Origin: Streptomyces griseochromogenes
GTDB taxonomy: Bacteria > Actinomycetota > Actinomycetes > Streptomycetales > Streptomycetaceae
DNA length: 64,000 bases
Direction of reading: 5' to 3'
Assembly (NCBI RefSeq): GCF_001542625.1
Contig: NZ_CP016279.1
Span: 10,354,001 to 10,418,000 of the forward strand
The notes under the pieces were generated by a model, which was not told where the DNA came from, searched no databases, and was given only the letters and a program-made list of their open reading frames with translations. Every line of letters starts with the position of its first letter. The stretch's first letter is position 1. A program made the translations under genes and the position numbers. Positions 61,409-64,000 of this stretch are shown piece after piece.

Positions 61409-61701
61409 CATAAGCCCAGGTGGGGGGGCGGCCGTAGGCCGGCCGGGGGGCAGCCGTCGGGATGACCGCCCCGTTCTGGCCCCACACCACGACAGGTACG
61501 CCGTCGAGCCGCCCTGCGATATCCCGCACGTCATGTCGCCGTAACCATTGATTCAGCCGGGCTTGCGAGGCTCGGCCAATGCAGCCCGCCGTGCCAGCAC
61601 CTTCGCCGCCTCCCGTGGGGCCCGGGAGAAACGGGGTCGTGGCCCTCCCACCCGCACGTTCCGACGCGCCCGTATCGCCTCCGGCGCGGAAGAATGGGGT
61701 C
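61409..61701. other. ppk upstream region
   Basis: 293 bases. ppk is PhoP-controlled in related streptomycetes, but I cannot see a convincing pair of GTTCACC-type units here. No gene seen. Confidence 0.4.
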
Positions 61702-63933
61702 ATGAGTCAGCAAGACACCCAGGCAGAGGTCCAGCACCCACAGCCCTCCGTGGGCTCCATAGCGGCGCACCGGTCGCACGCCGTCGCGGCGAACGTCTCC
61801 GACCTGGAACCCGACATCGATGCCGACCTCGACGCGTACGAGGAGGCACCGGGGGAGGGTGCCCCCCTGCCGCTCGGCCGCTTCCTCGACCGGGAGCGCA
61901 GCTGGCTCGCGTTCAACGAGCGGGTCCTGGAGCTGGCCGAGGACCCGGACACACCCCTGCTGGAGCGCGCGAACTTCCTGGCGATCTTCGCCAGCAACCT
62001 GGACGAGTTCTTCATGGTCCGGGTGGCCGGTCTGAAGCGCCGCATCGCGACCGGCGTCGCCACCCGGTCGGCCTCGGGCCTGCAGCCCCGCGAGGTGCTG
62101 GAGATGATCTGGGCCCGCTCGCGCGAGCTCATGGCCCGGCACGCCGCCTGCTACCACGAGGACGTCGCCCCCGCCCTCGCGGAGGAGGGCATCCACCTGG
62201 TCCGCTGGAGCGAGCTGACCGACAAGGAGCAGGCGCGGCTCTTCACGCTGTTCCGGCACCAGATCTTCCCGGTCCTCACCCCGCTGGCCGTGGACCCCGC
62301 GCACCCGTTCCCGTACATCTCCGGCCTGTCCCTGAACCTGGCCGTCGTCGTACGCAACCCGGTCAGCGGCCACAAGCACTTCGCCCGGGTGAAGGTGCCG
62401 CCGCTGCTGTCCCGCTTCCTGGAGGCCGCGCCCGGCCGGTACGTCCCCATCGAGGACGTCATCGCCGCGCACCTGGAGGAGCTGTTCCCGGGCATGGAGG
62501 TGGTCGAGCACCACGCCTTCCGCCTGACCAGGAACGAGGACCTGGAGGTCGAGGAGGACGACGCCGAGAACCTGCTCCAGGCCCTGGAGAAGGAACTCAT
62601 GCGGCGCCGCTTCGGCCCGCCGGTGCGCCTGGAGGTCGAGGAATCGATCGACCGCGAGGTCCTCGACCTGCTCGTGCGCGAGCTGAAGATCTCCGAGGCC
62701 GAGGTGTACCCGCTGCCGGGTCCGCTCGACCTCACCGGACTGTTCCGCATCCACGGCCTGGACCGCCCGGAGCTGAAGTACCCGAAGTTCGTCGCGGGCA
62801 CCCACCGCGACCTGGCCGAGGTCGAGTCCGCCTCCGCGCCCGACATCTTCGCGGCCCTGCGCAGCCGGGACGTCCTGCTGCACCACCCGTACGACTCCTT
62901 CTCGACGTCCGTGCAGGCATTCATCGAGCAGGCGGCCGAGGACCCGGACGTCCTCGCGATCAAGCAGACCCTGTACCGGACCTCCGGCGACTCCCCGATC
63001 GTCAACGCGCTCATCGACGCCGCCGAGGCCGGCAAGCAGGTCCTCGTCCTGGTCGAGATCAAGGCCCGCTTCGACGAGCACGCCAACATCAAGTGGGCCA
63101 AGCGGCTGGAGGAGGCCGGCTGCCATGTCGTGTACGGCCTGGTCGGTCTGAAGACCCACTGCAAGCTGTCCCTGGTGGTCCGCCAGGAGGGCGAGACGCT
63201 GCGCCGCTACAGCCATGTCGGCACGGGCAACTACCACCCGAAGACGGCGCGCCTGTACGAGGACCTCGGCCTGCTCACCGCCGACCCGCAGGTCGGCGCC
63301 GACCTCTCCGACCTCTTCAACCGCCTGTCCGGCTACTCCCGCCGCGAGACGTACCGCCGCCTCCTGGTCGCCCCCAAGTCCCTGCGGGACGGCCTGATCT
63401 CGCGGATCAACAAGGAGGTCCAGCACCACCAGGCGGGCCGCCCGGCCTTCGTCCGCATCAAGGTCAACTCGATGGTCGACGAGGCGATCATCGACGCGCT
63501 CTACCGGGCGTCCCAGGCCGACGTGCCGGTCGACATCTGGGTGCGGGGCATCTGCGCGATCCGCCCGGGTGTCCCGGGCATGTCGGAGAACATCCGGGTC
63601 CGCTCGATACTCGGCCGCTTCCTCGAACACTCCCGGGTGTTCGCCTTCGGCAACGGCGGCGAGCCCGAGGTGTGGATCGGGAGCGCCGACATGATGCACC
63701 GCAACCTCGACCGCCGGATAGAGGCCCTGGTCCGGGTCACCGACCCCGGCCACCGGGCGGCCCTGAACCGGCTGCTCGACACCGGCATGTCCGACAGCAC
63801 CGCCTCCTGGCACCTCGGCCCCGACGGCGAGTGGACCCGGCACGCGACCGACGCGGACGGACAGCCCCTGCGAAACGTTCAGGAGATGCTCATAGACGCC
63901 CGGAGGCGCCGGCGTGGCACAGCAACACCTTGA
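61702..63933 (+). CDS. ppk: Polyphosphate kinase 1
   Basis: 743 residues. Reversibly transfers the terminal phosphate of ATP to polyphosphate. N-domain ([36 protein letters not shown]), head domain, and two phospholipase-D-like C-domains with the phosphohistidine region [20 protein letters not shown] near residue 505 and later [20 protein letters not shown] and [21 protein letters not shown] 50-residue acidic N-terminal extension is typical of actinobacteria. The next gene, a CHAD protein, overlaps its end. Confidence 0.97.
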   Translation: MSQQDTQAEVQHPQPSVGSIAAHRSHAVAANVSDLEPDIDADLDAYEEAPGEGAPLPLGRFLDRERSWLAFNERVLELAEDPDTPLLERANFLAIFASNLDEFFMVRVAGLKRRIATGVATRSASGLQPREVLEMIWARSRELMARHAACYHEDVAPALAEEGIHLVRWSELTDKEQARLFTLFRHQIFPVLTPLAVDPAHPFPYISGLSLNLAVVVRNPVSGHKHFARVKVPPLLSRFLEAAPGRYVPIEDVIAAHLEELFPGMEVVEHHAFRLTRNEDLEVEEDDAENLLQALEKELMRRRFGPPVRLEVEESIDREVLDLLVRELKISEAEVYPLPGPLDLTGLFRIHGLDRPELKYPKFVAGTHRDLAEVESASAPDIFAALRSRDVLLHHPYDSFSTSVQAFIEQAAEDPDVLAIKQTLYRTSGDSPIVNALIDAAEAGKQVLVLVEIKARFDEHANIKWAKRLEEAGCHVVYGLVGLKTHCKLSLVVRQEGETLRRYSHVGTGNYHPKTARLYEDLGLLTADPQVGADLSDLFNRLSGYSRRETYRRLLVAPKSLRDGLISRINKEVQHHQAGRPAFVRIKVNSMVDEAIIDALYRASQADVPVDIWVRGICAIRPGVPGMSENIRVRSILGRFLEHSRVFAFGNGGEPEVWIGSADMMHRNLDRRIEALVRVTDPGHRAALNRLLDTGMSDSTASWHLGPDGEWTRHATDADGQPLRNVQEMLIDARRRRRGTATP

Positions 63934-64000
63934 CCCGATGGACCCCACGGCCGAGGCGGTCACCGGGGAGGCTCTCGCCGGCTACCTGCGCGCCCAGGCC
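63914..64000 (+). CDS. CHAD-domain protein, 5' end only
   Basis: Only 29 codons are visible. GTG at 63914, overlapping the last 20 bases of ppk. The segment [17 protein letters not shown] is the start of CHAD domains, which bind polyphosphate through conserved histidines; the link with ppk supports this. The start could also be the ATG at 63938. Confidence 0.6.
   Translation, partial: MAQQHLDPMDPTAEAVTGEALAGYLRAQA

Noticed and set aside
61409..61701. PHO box upstream of ppk
   Set aside because: Expected from related species, but no pair of 11-base GTTCAyC-type units could be found by eye.
61531..63963. 810-codon minus-strand frame opposite ppk
   Set aside because: Antisense of a complete polyphosphate kinase, no domain and no start signals.

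Overview
The window is chromosomal DNA of a Streptomyces: very high G+C, GTG starts and purine-rich ribosome binding sites throughout. Recognisable Streptomyces genes include phoR-phoP/phoU, mshA, mshD, nur, glnR, rsiG, carD and ppk. From memory (not searched), the gene order follows the conserved core interval of S. coelicolor from rlmB/cysS (about SCO4236) down to ppk (about SCO4145). I see no rRNA, tRNA, CRISPR array, transposase or integrase.

Layout. 1-4.2 kb: rlmB (partial), cysS, ispF-ispD and carD, all minus strand. 4.9-8.9 kb: a lipoprotein, the PhoR-PhoP phosphate two-component system, divergent phoU with a PHO-box-like repeat between, and a tiny cysteine-rich protein. 9-13.9 kb is accessory: an SDR remnant, a thioesterase, a GYD protein, a striking tandem-repeat protein with a helical companion, and a 73-residue Tudor-like protein. 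14-16.5 kb: gpmA, an MFS exporter and a double-glycine-leader peptide gene. 17-18.7 kb: a small accessory patch (secreted protein, short ORF, SpdB-like DUF2637 protein) flanked by two copies of the 3' end of a DUF2000 gene. 18.7-29.4 kb: DUF2000, an AraC regulator, a Tat-exported beta-helix protein, YbjN and mshA, a methyltransferase, an NlpC/P60 hydrolase, a receiver-PP2C protein, an HbhA-like protein and its probable XRE regulator.

29.4-39.9 kb: a broken RraA gene, an F420-type/hemerythrin fusion, a TetR-HelD operon, a HAD phosphatase, an Eis-like acetyltransferase, RsiG (anti-sigma of WhiG), D-Tyr-tRNA deacylase, YgfZ, Nur, a nitrobindin-like protein and DsrE. 40-42.4 kb: DUF2993, then a cysteine-codon leader peptide ahead of thiosulfate sulfurtransferase and DUF1416. 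42.4-45.5 kb: gene remnants and a large orphan pectate-lyase-like protein. 45.6-53.7 kb: a Q/H-rich membrane protein, MoaD, a hydrolase, glnR, a LacI regulator, a trypsin-like protease and a two-component system. 53.9-60.1 kb: an island of small secreted proteins, cell-wall hydrolases and DUF2690 proteins, including a membrane HTH-DUF2690 protein. 60.4-64 kb: mshD, ppk and the start of a CHAD gene.

Themes. Phosphate and polyphosphate handling (PhoRP/PhoU, Ppk, CHAD), nitrogen control (GlnR), nickel control (Nur), mycothiol biosynthesis (MshA, MshD) and sulfur metabolism (leader peptide, sulfurtransferase, DsrE, MoaD) are core functions. The most novel-looking pieces are the heptad-of-repeats protein with its companion (11.1-12.2 kb), the DUF2690/muralytic island (55.9-60.1 kb) and the cysteine-free double-glycine precursor (16.3-16.5 kb).
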